A stretch of DNA of 64,000 nt from JADJXV01 sp046328995 (GTDB lineage: Bacteria > Bacteroidota > Ignavibacteria > Kapaibacteriales > UBA961). Below the pieces are notes generated by a model. It did no database searches, was not told where the DNA came from, and was given only the letters and a program-made list of their open reading frames with translations. The stretch covers positions 1,116,001 to 1,180,000 of the forward strand of contig JAXLVN010000002.1 in NCBI GenBank assembly GCA_046328995.1, in the 5' to 3' direction. Within the stretch, counting starts at the first letter, position 1. Each line of letters starts with the position of its first letter. Positions 44,608-53,242 of the stretch are shown in pieces. The translations under genes were made by a program, and so were the position numbers.

Positions 44608-45510
44608 ATGATGAAAGTTCTCGATACGACAAAAAATTTTTTAGCGATTGACGAAAAATTCTCTTCGTTGGAGACAGCGCAGGTCGCGATTGTGTCTGCG
44701 CCGTACGAACACACGGTCAGCTACGGCGGCGGCACCAATCATGCGCCGAAAGAGATCCTCAAAGCGAGCGCATATGTGGAATTTTATGATGATGAATTCG
44801 ATCGCGAGCTCTGCTTCGACGTAGGAATAGCCACGCTGAAGCCGATCAAATTCCACAAAAAACACGGCATCGAAGCACTCGATATACTCTATGGCGATGT
44901 CAAAGAAATGCTCGATCTCGGGAAGTTCGTCGTGACGCTCGGCGGTGAACACACGATCTCAACCGCGCCGATTAAAGCGCATTATGAGAAGTATCCCGAC
45001 ATGTCGATTCTCCATTTTGATGCTCATTCCGATCTCCGGCAGGAATATGAGGGCACTCCGTATTCTCATGCATGCTTCATGGCTCGGGTAGCAGAGTTTT
45101 TCCCGACCGAACGTATTACCCAGGTCGGAATTCGCGCCCAATGCAGGGAGGAAGCAGAGTTTATTAAAGAAAAAAACATCAAGACATTCTATGCCTCAGC
45201 TCTCCGCCGCGGAAAGCACGGTGCTAATTGGCAGAAAAACGTCGTGAAAACGCTCGGCAGTCAGGTCTATGTGACCTTTGACGTCGATTATTTTGATCCT
45301 GCCGTCATGCCGGCTACCGGCACGCCCGAGCCGGATGGATTCTTATACAGCGAGACGCTGAAAGTATTCCGCGAAATGGCTCTAGCCGGTAAGCAGATTA
45401 TTGGATTCGATGTCGTCGAGCTCGCTCCGATGGATAATCTCTCGCATCCGAATCTCACCACCGCACGCTTAGTGTATAAAATGCTGAATTTTGCATTCGC
45501 CGGGAAGTAA
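44608..45510 (+). CDS. speB: Agmatinase
   Basis: 300 residues of the ureohydrolase fold. Mn ligands are seen in LGGEHTIS (His 115), HFDAHSDLR (Asp 138, His 140, Asp 142) and TFDVDYFDP (two Asp). The substrate-side motifs VSYGGGTNHAPKEIL and SHACFM support agmatinase over arginase (ATGTPEPDGF also fits). The enzyme converts agmatine to putrescine and urea in the cytosol. No arginine decarboxylase is in the window. GAAAGG lies upstream of the ATGATG start; either ATG could be used. Divergent to the terC gene. Confidence 0.92.
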   Translation: MMKVLDTTKNFLAIDEKFSSLETAQVAIVSAPYEHTVSYGGGTNHAPKEILKASAYVEFYDDEFDRELCFDVGIATLKPIKFHKKHGIEALDILYGDVKEMLDLGKFVVTLGGEHTISTAPIKAHYEKYPDMSILHFDAHSDLRQEYEGTPYSHACFMARVAEFFPTERITQVGIRAQCREEAEFIKEKNIKTFYASALRRGKHGANWQKNVVKTLGSQVYVTFDVDYFDPAVMPATGTPEPDGFLYSETLKVFREMALAGKQIIGFDVVELAPMDNLSHPNLTTARLVYKMLNFAFAGK

Positions 45511-45617
45511 TCTCATACAGATTCATACTGTCATGTGCTTGCCAAAGGGGATTCAGTATAAATTGAATCCCCTTTGTGTATATACTCCTTGTCAGAAATT
45601 CTCACTACTTAATTGAT

Positions 45618-47228
45618 ATGACTATCTCTGCTATCTATCGTGCAATCAAATTGGCTTGCTGCCGCGCCGAAGGAGTCACGCCGGGTGTAAAACGCACCGC
45701 GGTAGCACAAGACATATATCGCATGCTGACTGTCGTACTTGCCGGTTCGATTTTCCTCTGCGCCTGCCGTTCGGCTGATTATCCAAACAGCGAAGAAAGC
45801 ATCCGCCAAGCGCGGAGGCATGTGGAATTCCTGGCATCCGACCGCCTGCAGGGCAGAGGCACGCCGAGCCGCGAACTTGACAACGCTGCCGACTATATCG
45901 CACAGGAGTTTCAGGCCTGTGGTTTGGAACCGGTGAATGGGTCATGGTATCAGAATTTCTCTCTGTACCGCACTCAGATTGGCAGTGGTAATTCATTGAT
46001 TATTAAAGATGTAAACGGTGCTCATGCGTTTGAGGTGGAACGAGATTATTCTCTCTTCGAATTTTCGGCATCAACCGCTCTGAACAATGCGGGACTCGCT
46101 TTTGCCGGCTATGGGATCACGGCGAGTGAGCAGAAATGGGATGATTATCAGGGACTCGATGTGAGGAATAAAGTCGTGGTGGTGCTTGCCGGTGAACCTT
46201 CTTCAACAGACTCGACATTCTTTGACGGCTATCAGCTCACGCGGCATGCCTATACCGGGACGAAGCTTCAGGCAGCGCAGTCACATGGTGCAATCGGGAT
46301 GATTGTCATTGGTGACCCGCGCTACAATCCACTGCCTGATGCCGGAGCGTCGCACTTTAGCGCCGAAAATCCTCGACCGAAGTCTATTCGTTCTGCGCCA
46401 TTGCAGAATTATCCGTTAACCGCAATCAGTGATTATGGTGCCTTGAGGTCAATCTTTTTCCCACACGATGATGACCTGACCCGCATCCTTGTGGAAATGT
46501 CCACACAGCGAACGCCGCACTCCTTTGCCTTGCCGCAGACGGTATCGGTCACTGTCAGCAAGTCTGATGAAATTCTTCCCGTCCGGAATGTCCTCGGAAT
46601 GCTGCGCGGCACCGATGATTCCGGCTATATCGTGGTCGGTGCGCATTATGATCACCTTGGCGTTGATCCTGAAGGTGCTGCACATTCCGGTGGACATGAC
46701 TCAATCTTCAACGGCGCTGATGATAATGCATCCGGTACAGCCGGTGTGCTCTTGGCTGCCCGCATACTTTCCGGAATGAAAGAACGCCCGAAAAAATCGA
46801 TTCTATTTGTATGCTTTACTGCTGAGGAAAAAGGACTCTACGGCTCACAGGCATTCGTGCAGCGCTGTCCGATAAATATCTCCGCTTGCTCGGCAATGAT
46901 CAATATGGACATGATCGGCAGGAATCATTCCGACTCGATTTCGATCGGGGGAGGCGCGCATTTCCCGGTACTTGCCTCCCTGGCAAAGCTCGCCAATTCT
47001 AAACTCACGAAGCCGATGCTCATTGCAGAAAATATCGAGAAATTCTATCTCCGCGGCGATCAGGCAAGCTTTGCAAATGTGGGAATTCCGGTGGTCTATT
47101 TGAGTTCGGGCCTGCATGCCGACTACCATCAGCCATCTGATGAATCATCCAAAATCGACTTCGCGAAAGTAGCCCGCGTGTCCCGCTTGTGTGCAGAAAC
47201 AGCATGGAAAGCAGCTGCGGATAAATGA
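45618..47228 (+). CDS. M28-family metallopeptidase, exported
   Basis: 536 residues from ATG 45618. A GTG at 45576 and an ATG at 45723 (MLTVVLAGSIFLCAC, a lipoprotein-like signal) are alternatives, so the start is uncertain. An inserted PA-like region (about 130-290) precedes the catalytic domain. Zinc ligands and catalytic acids: VGAHYDHLGV, NGADDNASGTAGV, FTAEEKGLYGS, INMDMIGR and HADYHQPSDESSKI. All five are intact, so it should be an active aminopeptidase of the M28 type, sited in the periplasm or outer membrane. It stands alone: the next 1.35 kb contain no gene. Confidence 0.88.
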   Translation: MTISAIYRAIKLACCRAEGVTPGVKRTAVAQDIYRMLTVVLAGSIFLCACRSADYPNSEESIRQARRHVEFLASDRLQGRGTPSRELDNAADYIAQEFQACGLEPVNGSWYQNFSLYRTQIGSGNSLIIKDVNGAHAFEVERDYSLFEFSASTALNNAGLAFAGYGITASEQKWDDYQGLDVRNKVVVVLAGEPSSTDSTFFDGYQLTRHAYTGTKLQAAQSHGAIGMIVIGDPRYNPLPDAGASHFSAENPRPKSIRSAPLQNYPLTAISDYGALRSIFFPHDDDLTRILVEMSTQRTPHSFALPQTVSVTVSKSDEILPVRNVLGMLRGTDDSGYIVVGAHYDHLGVDPEGAAHSGGHDSIFNGADDNASGTAGVLLAARILSGMKERPKKSILFVCFTAEEKGLYGSQAFVQRCPINISACSAMINMDMIGRNHSDSISIGGGAHFPVLASLAKLANSKLTKPMLIAENIEKFYLRGDQASFANVGIPVVYLSSGLHADYHQPSDESSKIDFAKVARVSRLCAETAWKAAADK

Positions 47229-48576
47229 GAAAATACAATGGCTGATACTTGTACGGTGACTGCGTGTAACTATATAATTAAAAAGAAGATGCGCGTTCAG
47301 AAATTACTGCAAAAAGCTTCAAAAATTTACTTGCTTATTCACCGATTGCGCAGAAGCCAACGAAAGCGATAATGGAATAGATGTTGTAGGGGAAAGAATG
47401 ATGGAAGCCGTTGTACACAAGAAGACCGATTGCCTGCATTCTATACGTAGCAGTATGAGTATCAAATTTCTGCTTCGAATAGAGCTTGTACTGTCGATAC
47501 TCCCTGTACCCCGGACACAGATGCTTTTTTCGACGATGGTATTGTTTCTAACAGAAAATAATACGCGGAAAAATTATGTAACGGCTATAAATGTAATCGT
47601 ATCGTCTTTATAAGAGCGCTGTTATTCGGAGCCCTTCCGAGGGGGTGAAGAATCGAACATTATGGCACCGTCAAGCTGGTACGTCATCACGTGGTTTCGC
47701 TTCTTCAATCCCTACGACTCCTTCAGAATGACATATTTATGTATCAAGATTGGTCGGAGTACCGACGAAAAAATACGCGTAACAATAATAGATAAATGAC
47801 GCTGCAAAGTAATTACCGTCGGCGTAAAAAACAGCACAAAAAAATACTGCAAAAAATAATTACCACCGCGTAAAAAACAGCTCAAGAATTACCATTAAAA
47901 AATAAAAAAAATGTCTAAAAATAATGTAAAAATTAATTACCGAAGAAATTAAAACAGAAGTAATTTATAGCGTTAACAATTACTGTTGTTTAAAAAATGA
48001 TATACTTGTAATTGCTATCATTGAATGCTAGTTAAATAAGTACACGCAGGTACGGATAGGTTGAAAAATTTCGTTATAAATAGAATAAAAAGTCGAAAAA
48101 GCAGCGTAACCGTAGCATTGGAAAAGCCAATACTAAATGAGGAAAAAAATATCGTACTATGTACTTTTTTTGCAAGAAAAATAACTGTACTGTAATCCTG
48201 AAATTACATCAATAACGTATGTCATTTCATTCGATAGAACGGTGCTGTTTTTCGAGGATAATGCTACGGTATTCTATCTGATGATTGCTGTCGGTGAGTT
48301 GTAAAAACTATACGCTGCTGCAACTGCCGAAATCAATATTATAAGTGAGTCGTACTGGTATAACCGGCTCTGACAATACGCTGGGTGTCCTGAGATTTGA
48401 ATCACGGTGATCCTACTCCGTGAAAAAAAATCGGTGATACTCTGCGCTAAAGAAACAAGCAAATGTCCTCAACATGTCTGCTATGCTCATGAGGATAACC
48501 GCCCGGCAGAATCCGGGTACCCTTCTATGTATTCTTGCCATGCACATTAATTATCTCAAAACGTCCTGGAGTATTC
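47229..48576. other. 1.35-kb A/T-rich intergenic region between convergent genes
   Basis: No convincing gene: the short frames at 47398-47613 (+) and 48274-48462 (-) lack start signals or family features. It contains the dispersed repeat at 47631-47734. From about 47760 to 48180 the sequence is very A/T-rich and holds a loosely repeated motif, AATTACCNNCGCGTAAAAAACAGC-like (near 47812 and 47861). I saw no DnaA boxes, tRNA or dif-like site. Confidence 0.6.
47631..47734. repeat. Dispersed ~105-bp repeat, copy 2
   Basis: It contains GGTGAAGAATCGAACATTAT and, inverted, TTTCGCTTCTTCAA, and ends TCAGAATGACA. It has the same orientation as the copy at 54627-54729 and opposite to that at 4215-4326. 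Confidence 0.7.
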
Positions 48577-49512
48577 TTATGTTGTCGGTGCATCTGCCGG
48601 CAGCTCTTCGGGAGCAGAATTGAGCGGAGGCGTCTGATCGTTATTTTTCTTCCGTGACAGATACTTCCGGATGCCGGCACCAACGCTCATTATTCCCACG
48701 AGCAGTACTTTCCAGAATTTAAGGATGAGGGCGAAGAATCCTACTTTTGCCAGTACTTTTCCGGCTACCAGTCCGCCAATAGTCCAGGCCGCGACTTTGT
48801 CGGCATTTTCCGAAAAATCAACATACCGGTGCCCTTCTTTGTAGGTAATGCAGTGGAGGACATTAGTAAGCTTGGACTTGACTTCCGACAGCTGATTCAT
48901 CGATGCGACAGCATTGAGATTATAGGTGCCTTTCCGTCCGAGGATACGTAAGTTGTAGTTTAATGTATTAGTTGACGCATCGCCAAATTGAATTTCTTTT
49001 GCCCAATGAAGCGTGCTGGATTGCTTGTCGTAAAACGGAGTCGATGCCCAGCCAATGAGCTTTACCGACTCAAAACCGAGACGTACTCGCTCGGGGTTCG
49101 CCTCCTCAGCCGACGCCTTCATTTCCTTCATTAAATCATCATAGTCGATATCGGCGGCATCATCATCTTTTACATATCCGATTTCATTAAACGTAATAAT
49201 AAATCCCCAGCCTTCGGCACCGAGGACGCCACGATTGGATGGGACGAGCATGCCGAGTATCGAACTGTCCACGGGATTTTCCCATAATTCCGAAACCACA
49301 AACACACTTTGTTTTTTATCAAGAAACCGGAATCCGTCCGGGACCGCAATTGTTGCATTTCCTGTCTCCAGCTCAATGATGCCGGTTTGGTATTGGAGGG
49401 ATTGCTCGATGGCATCTATTTTCATCTGAACACTATCGATGACCTGTGCGTTGACGAATGCAGTGATACATAAGACAGACAATATTGTAAGGGTTGCTAA
49501 TTTCATACACAT
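48577..49512 (-). CDS. DUF2167 membrane protein
   Basis: 311 residues; the start MCMKLATL could equally be the ATG two codons later. A signal sequence (MKLATLTILSVLCITAFVNA) is followed by about 200 periplasmic residues and one or two membrane spans (AAWTIGGLVAGKVLAKVGFFALILKFWKVLLVGIMSVGAGI), then a polar tail. The DUF2167 core is visible: GNATIAVPDGFRFLDKKQ, LGMLVPSNRGVLGAEGWGFIITFNEIGYVKDDDAADIDYDDLM and RILGRKGTYNLNAVASM. Found in many proteobacteria and Bacteroidota; function unknown. Preceded at 95 bp by a TPR protein gene in the same direction. Confidence 0.88.
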   Translation of the reverse strand: MCMKLATLTILSVLCITAFVNAQVIDSVQMKIDAIEQSLQYQTGIIELETGNATIAVPDGFRFLDKKQSVFVVSELWENPVDSSILGMLVPSNRGVLGAEGWGFIITFNEIGYVKDDDAADIDYDDLMKEMKASAEEANPERVRLGFESVKLIGWASTPFYDKQSSTLHWAKEIQFGDASTNTLNYNLRILGRKGTYNLNAVASMNQLSEVKSKLTNVLHCITYKEGHRYVDFSENADKVAAWTIGGLVAGKVLAKVGFFALILKFWKVLLVGIMSVGAGIRKYLSRKKNNDQTPPLNSAPEELPADAPTT

Positions 49513-49607
49513 AGTAATAAAGAGGTTGATAAGGGAGGTTAATTATAATGGATACATCGGATCAACAAGTACCGATAGCCACGGATTGTGAATTGCGTAC
49601 AACAGGG

Positions 49608-50696
49608 TCAATACTGTCTGCTGTAAAATTTATGAGTGTCATCGAGTTGAAGTGGGTTCGCAGTGAACCATGTGACAAATCCCGCCCACTTTTCTGCATG
49701 TGCAGCTTTCCATTTGACAAAGCCGTCCTCATCACCTTTCATGAGTATCCAGTGATTGTAGGCCTCACTATGTCCGGCATCTTTTAGTCTTTTTTGGTAG
49801 GAAAACAGCACGTTGGGGTATTGTTTGTCATGCCCGTTTTTAAAATAATTGTCAATAAATGCGCTTCTGATGGTATCAAGTGAATGGATGGATATCGATG
49901 TTATAAAAAACATCGAAAACATCAGCGTTGGCTCATAGACACCGACACCAAAGGGCAGCTTCATCGCAGAGGGGTCTTGGAGGTTGCCCGGAATGAAGAT
50001 GGAATTACTGCTGAAGCTCACGGAAAATGAAGTGTCGCTGGTAAATTTAATTTCGTGCTTATACGTATCGTAGAGTAATTTACTGATTTCGGAAGTTCGC
50101 TTTGAATTGCGTTCTAAATTCATGAAAATTTCCCCGTAGATCATTCCCCAGACTTCTTCGCTGGAGGAGCAATAAAGACGTGCTGCATGGTAATAATTCG
50201 AAGGGAATTTGGGCTCAACTTCTATACCTTTTTCATAGTAACCGAGCGCTTTCCCATATTCTTTTTTATTGAGATAAATGTTCCCAATTTCGAGATAAAT
50301 ACTTCCTGAAGCAGGAAATTTTTGCAATCCTGCCGTATAGGCAGCCAGTGCCTTTTCTGTGTTTTTTAGTTCATCATAACTATTCCCTAATAATTGAAAA
50401 AATCTATCAGTTACATCTTTGTGCCCGAGGTATTGTTCGAGCAGTGCAATCGCTTTGCTATAGTCTGCTTTTGCATAATAGGCATACGCCAGCTCATACG
50501 GATAATCTACTCTCTCGGGATCGAGCTGCTGTGCTTGCTGAAGAAGGAGAATACTTTCGTCAATTTTGCCTTCATCCAGCAGCTTTACAGCTTCGAGACC
50601 TTTCGAAAGAGCTGCCTCTTTGTTGGTTTGTCCGTAGGAGATGTAGGTGGTGAAAAAGAAAACGAGGAGTCCGAGTGAGCGTAGAAATGTGTGCAT
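49608..50696 (-). CDS. Exported TPR protein
   Basis: 362 residues with a signal peptide (MHTFLRSLGLLVFFFTTYISYGQ). About five TPRs span residues 25-185 (e.g. ALAAYTAGLQKFPASGSIYLEIGNIYLNKKEYGKALGYYEKG). The C-terminal half has no TPR and no family I recognise; it includes EIKFTSDTSFSVSFSSNSIFIPGN and MFSMFFITSISIHSLDTIRSAFIDNYFKNGHDK. Probably periplasmic, with TPRs binding a partner protein. It ends 95 bp before the DUF2167 gene, so they may share a transcript. Confidence 0.8.
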   Translation of the reverse strand: MHTFLRSLGLLVFFFTTYISYGQTNKEAALSKGLEAVKLLDEGKIDESILLLQQAQQLDPERVDYPYELAYAYYAKADYSKAIALLEQYLGHKDVTDRFFQLLGNSYDELKNTEKALAAYTAGLQKFPASGSIYLEIGNIYLNKKEYGKALGYYEKGIEVEPKFPSNYYHAARLYCSSSEEVWGMIYGEIFMNLERNSKRTSEISKLLYDTYKHEIKFTSDTSFSVSFSSNSIFIPGNLQDPSAMKLPFGVGVYEPTLMFSMFFITSISIHSLDTIRSAFIDNYFKNGHDKQYPNVLFSYQKRLKDAGHSEAYNHWILMKGDEDGFVKWKAAHAEKWAGFVTWFTANPLQLDDTHKFYSRQY

Positions 50697-50851
50697 CTTG
50701 AAGTGGAAAACATATGAGTAAAAGTATAACGAGCCCCACTTCCGACGTGCAGCAGTGCTCTTGCCGGCAAAAATAAGAATTTACGGTGAAGCGCGCACCT
50801 ATTTTTTTTGTTCTTCAAGAATTCGGTAACTGCATGGATACTATACCGTTG

Positions 50852-51712
50852 TTAGGGCTTGATTTTCCAGATTTTGTCGGATGCATCCAAATACTCGGGC
50901 AATGCTGCCGAGCCGAACCAGTTATATAACTCATAGTCGAGCAGACCTTCTTTGATAGCCGTGTCGTTCTGTAATAAGCTTTTTGCTTCCTCGATAGTCT
51001 TTACATTCAGGATGAATATCCCGCGATATGTTTTGTCGTTCTTGGCTAGCGGTCCGGCAACGGTCAATTTTCCTTCTTTGACCAAACGATTAATATTATC
51101 CATGTGTCCGCGGAAGCAAGTATTAATAAACGACTTATCGGTCGTTTGATTCGTGCCTGTTTTGAGAAGAACCAACACATATCCTTTCATTCCATACTCA
51201 TCACCGCCTAATTTCTGTGCAAGTGTTGGATTGTAATTCTGATTCTTTACCGTTGTATCGTTGGCAGGTTGTGAGGGGATTTGCTTGTGCATGGTGAATG
51301 AAAATCCTTTCTTCTCACCATCGGAAACGTGAACATACATTTCCGTATCACTTTTCTTGTGATACGCAATCTTTTTGGGGAAGTCGTGGAGAGGATTGTC
51401 GAAGGAATACACGCTGTCGGTCTTCGTGAGAATAAACGGTATGGGCTTGCCCTGATTTTGGCGGAGTACAGCAGCAGAATAAGTGATGACGGAAGAAAGC
51501 TCTGCTATCTCAAGATATTCAGAAACAATCATTTGCCCGTTTTTCATTGAATAGGAAAATCCGCGAAGTAAGCTCTCATTCAGCTTGTCCCACCGTTCGT
51601 ATTGTTCTTTATTCTCGACTTTCCATGTTCCTTCCAAGAAGCCGGGAAAGTTTGATTGAGCGGATGCTGCATCCATAATAAAAAGGAGTAAGAGTGGTAC
51701 AATGTATTTCAT
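50852..51712 (-). CDS. DUF6265 + YCII-like fusion protein, exported
   Basis: 286 residues with a short signal peptide (MKYIVPLLLLFIMDAASAQ). Residues about 20-150 resemble DUF6265 (FLEGTWKVENKEQYERWDK, LHDFPKKIAYHKKSDTEMYVHVSDGEKKGFSFTM), a lipocalin-like domain. Residues about 175-280 resemble a YCII dimeric barrel (MKGYVLVLLKTG, FRGHMDNINRLVKEGKLTVAGPLAKNDKTYRGIFILNVKTIEEAKSLLQND). YCII domains are usually small cytosolic proteins, so an exported fusion with DUF6265 is notable. No catalytic role is assigned. Confidence 0.78.
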   Translation of the reverse strand: MKYIVPLLLLFIMDAASAQSNFPGFLEGTWKVENKEQYERWDKLNESLLRGFSYSMKNGQMIVSEYLEIAELSSVITYSAAVLRQNQGKPIPFILTKTDSVYSFDNPLHDFPKKIAYHKKSDTEMYVHVSDGEKKGFSFTMHKQIPSQPANDTTVKNQNYNPTLAQKLGGDEYGMKGYVLVLLKTGTNQTTDKSFINTCFRGHMDNINRLVKEGKLTVAGPLAKNDKTYRGIFILNVKTIEEAKSLLQNDTAIKEGLLDYELYNWFGSAALPEYLDASDKIWKIKP

Positions 51713-51766
51713 TGGGTATAAAAAATATCAAAGTAAATTGTTGTAATTACTCGTAGTTAATTCTCT

Positions 51767-51799
51767 GTTCCGTCAGGTGCTCCACCTGACGTCAAATAC
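51767..51799. repeat. 33-bp hairpin repeat, left copy
   Basis: The core hairpin CGTCAGGTG-CTC-CACCTGACG lies at 51771-51791. The 33-bp stretch matches 52154-52186 at 28 of 33 positions in the same orientation, bracketing a single small gene. Confidence 0.75.
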
Positions 51800-51833
51800 A
51801 AGCAGGAGCCAAGGTTGCCGACAAGCTGAGATG

Positions 51834-52115
51834 TCACATCAAGTTAATATGTACTGACTTGCAGAAAGCACAGATTCCATAACCCACGTGTGTGCTTTTG
51901 TGATTGCATCGATGACAGATGCCATTGGTTTTGTTTATATGGGTAATAATTGCTTTTGCATCAGTCAAGGACACCCCAAATTTATCCTTTAACACCATAA
52001 TGCTTTCGAGCGGACTATTTATTTTTTGGTGTAATAGGCGTCTGTCGTCGTCTGTCAAGTCAAGAACAGGTAGCGAGTATTTGCATCTGACGCAGTATAA
52101 GAGGTTGTTAGGCAT
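51834..52115 (-). CDS. Small zinc-ribbon protein with an L7/L12-like helical segment
   Basis: 93 residues. Three Cys pairs (CVRC near the start; CHRC and CAFC near the end) suggest one or two zinc ribbons. Between them is LESIMVLKDKFGVSLTDAKAIITHINK, which resembles the C-terminal-domain helix pattern of ribosomal protein L7/L12 and similar small regulators. Cytosolic. It is flanked by near-identical 33-bp hairpin repeats at 51767-51799 and 52154-52186, so it may be a cassette-like insertion. No family name is certain. Confidence 0.7.
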   Translation of the reverse strand: MPNNLLYCVRCKYSLPVLDLTDDDRRLLHQKINSPLESIMVLKDKFGVSLTDAKAIITHINKTNGICHRCNHKSTHVGYGICAFCKSVHINLM

Positions 52116-52153
52116 AGAGTTGATAGAATAGTTCTCGAACCACAGGTGTTACC

Positions 52154-52274
52154 GTTCCAACAAGTGCTACACCTGACGTCAATTACTAGCCGAATAAACA
52201 TTAGTTGATGGAGGTCAAGCATATGTTTTATCGGTATGTGTTTACCTTTGCTTGTAGCAGCCGACCGGACGGGG
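52154..52274. repeat. 33-bp hairpin repeat, right copy, plus family end sequence
   Basis: 52154-52186 repeats 51767-51799. Further on, TTTTATCGGTATGTGTTT and GCAGCCGACCGGACG (52228-52273) match the end of the hairpin-bounded segment at 24000-24045, linking the two loci. Confidence 0.65.
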
Positions 52275-52278
52275 AATG

Positions 52279-52953
52279 TTATATCGTTAGGAGTCTCGTT
52301 ATGCGATTTAATGTTTCACGAGTTAATTCAATTTGCTTTTTACTTCGTGTTTGATTGATTAAATCTTCAAAATATCCTGTGGCTTTTTCAATTCCTATTG
52401 TAGAAAATTCTTTCGCTATTTCTACTCTATGAATCCTGAGATTAATTTCTTTCAATAACCACAAGAAGTAGAATTCATTATGAATAAAATATTTGTTTAG
52501 TAGAGTATATCTTTTACCGCTTGTAAAATCCGAGGGGCTGATTGTGTCAAATGGATGCGGAAAGCCTTCAAAGTCTTTATAAAATTGATTGCCGTATGTT
52601 TCTAATGCATCATAAATTTGATCTAGAGACTTGATGTTTTTGTTTTCATTCTCTCTAAAGATCCAATGATAATCTCCATCTCCTTTCGGACTTAGTCTCT
52701 GTCGTACTAAACAGCTTGCATAAGAAACCTTTGAAGGGTCATTCTTTCCTGCTAAATCAGGTATAAAATCAAAGTGAATTGCAGTTTCACAGCAAACAGA
52801 ACCTCCATACCAAGGGGCTTGAATCCCTAAAATTTGGATGATATGATTGTCAGTCGTTTTATAGAAGCTAAAACCGCTTCCTTTCCAACCTTTTTCTCTA
52901 AGCTTGGGAGCTAAGTATTTTGTCGATAGCTTTTTAAATTCACTAGAATTCAT
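52279..52953 (-). CDS. DUF4304 domain protein
   Basis: 224 residues. The N-terminal half follows DUF4304: FKKLSTKYLAPKLREKGWKGSGFSFYKTTDNHIIQILGIQ, then FDFIPDL. The C-terminal half is helical (LLKEINLRIHRVEIAKEFSTIGIEKATGYFEDLINQTRSKKQIELTRE). Cytosolic, no catalytic residues known. DUF4304 often appears among SMI1/KNR4-like accessory or immunity genes; no toxin gene is visible next to it here, so no role is claimed. A/T-rich compared with murD downstream. Possibly horizontally acquired along with the hairpin repeats beside it. Confidence 0.85.
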   Translation of the reverse strand: MNSSEFKKLSTKYLAPKLREKGWKGSGFSFYKTTDNHIIQILGIQAPWYGGSVCCETAIHFDFIPDLAGKNDPSKVSYASCLVRQRLSPKGDGDYHWIFRENENKNIKSLDQIYDALETYGNQFYKDFEGFPHPFDTISPSDFTSGKRYTLLNKYFIHNEFYFLWLLKEINLRIHRVEIAKEFSTIGIEKATGYFEDLINQTRSKKQIELTRETLNRITRLLTI

Positions 52954-53116
52954 TTTGCTTTTGATTTATTCGAAGGGAAGTGCTAGTTCTTTCTCTTGCA
53001 GGCAAATATAAGAATTTAAGAGTAAGTAGTTGCTTGATTTTTGTTTGCGATTGTGTTATGATACGCCAGGCTGATTATCCCATTGTGGTAATTATTTATC
53101 CCAAGCCCGAAAACAA

Positions 53117-53148
53117 AAAAAGGTGCGCCCTATCCGGCGCACCTTTTT
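53117..53148 (-). terminator. Intrinsic terminator after murD
   Basis: The stem AAAAAGGTGCGCC / GGCGCACCTTTTT (53117-53129, 53136-53148) has T-runs on both strands and lies 95 bp beyond the murD stop. A downstream part of the gap (53149-53242) shows no gene. Confidence 0.85.
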
Positions 53149-53242
53149 CTATTGAACTATCTTTTCTTCCTCCTCCCTCGGCTTGGACGGCAAGGGTGAC
53201 CGCAGGCGAGGTGTGGAATGTGCAGAAGGGAAACCCCCAATC

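Noticed and set aside
47398..47613. 71-codon open frame in the A/T-rich gap
   Set aside because: No ribosome binding site, no family features, composition like non-coding flanks.
47760..48180. Replication origin
   Set aside because: A/T-rich, but no DnaA-box cluster and no dnaA, dnaN or similar genes nearby.
52100..52190. Integron attC site suggested by GTTAGGC / GCCTAAC near the start of the zinc-ribbon gene
   Set aside because: The motif is simply the start of the coding sequence and no symmetrical partner lies within attC distance; no integrase is nearby.
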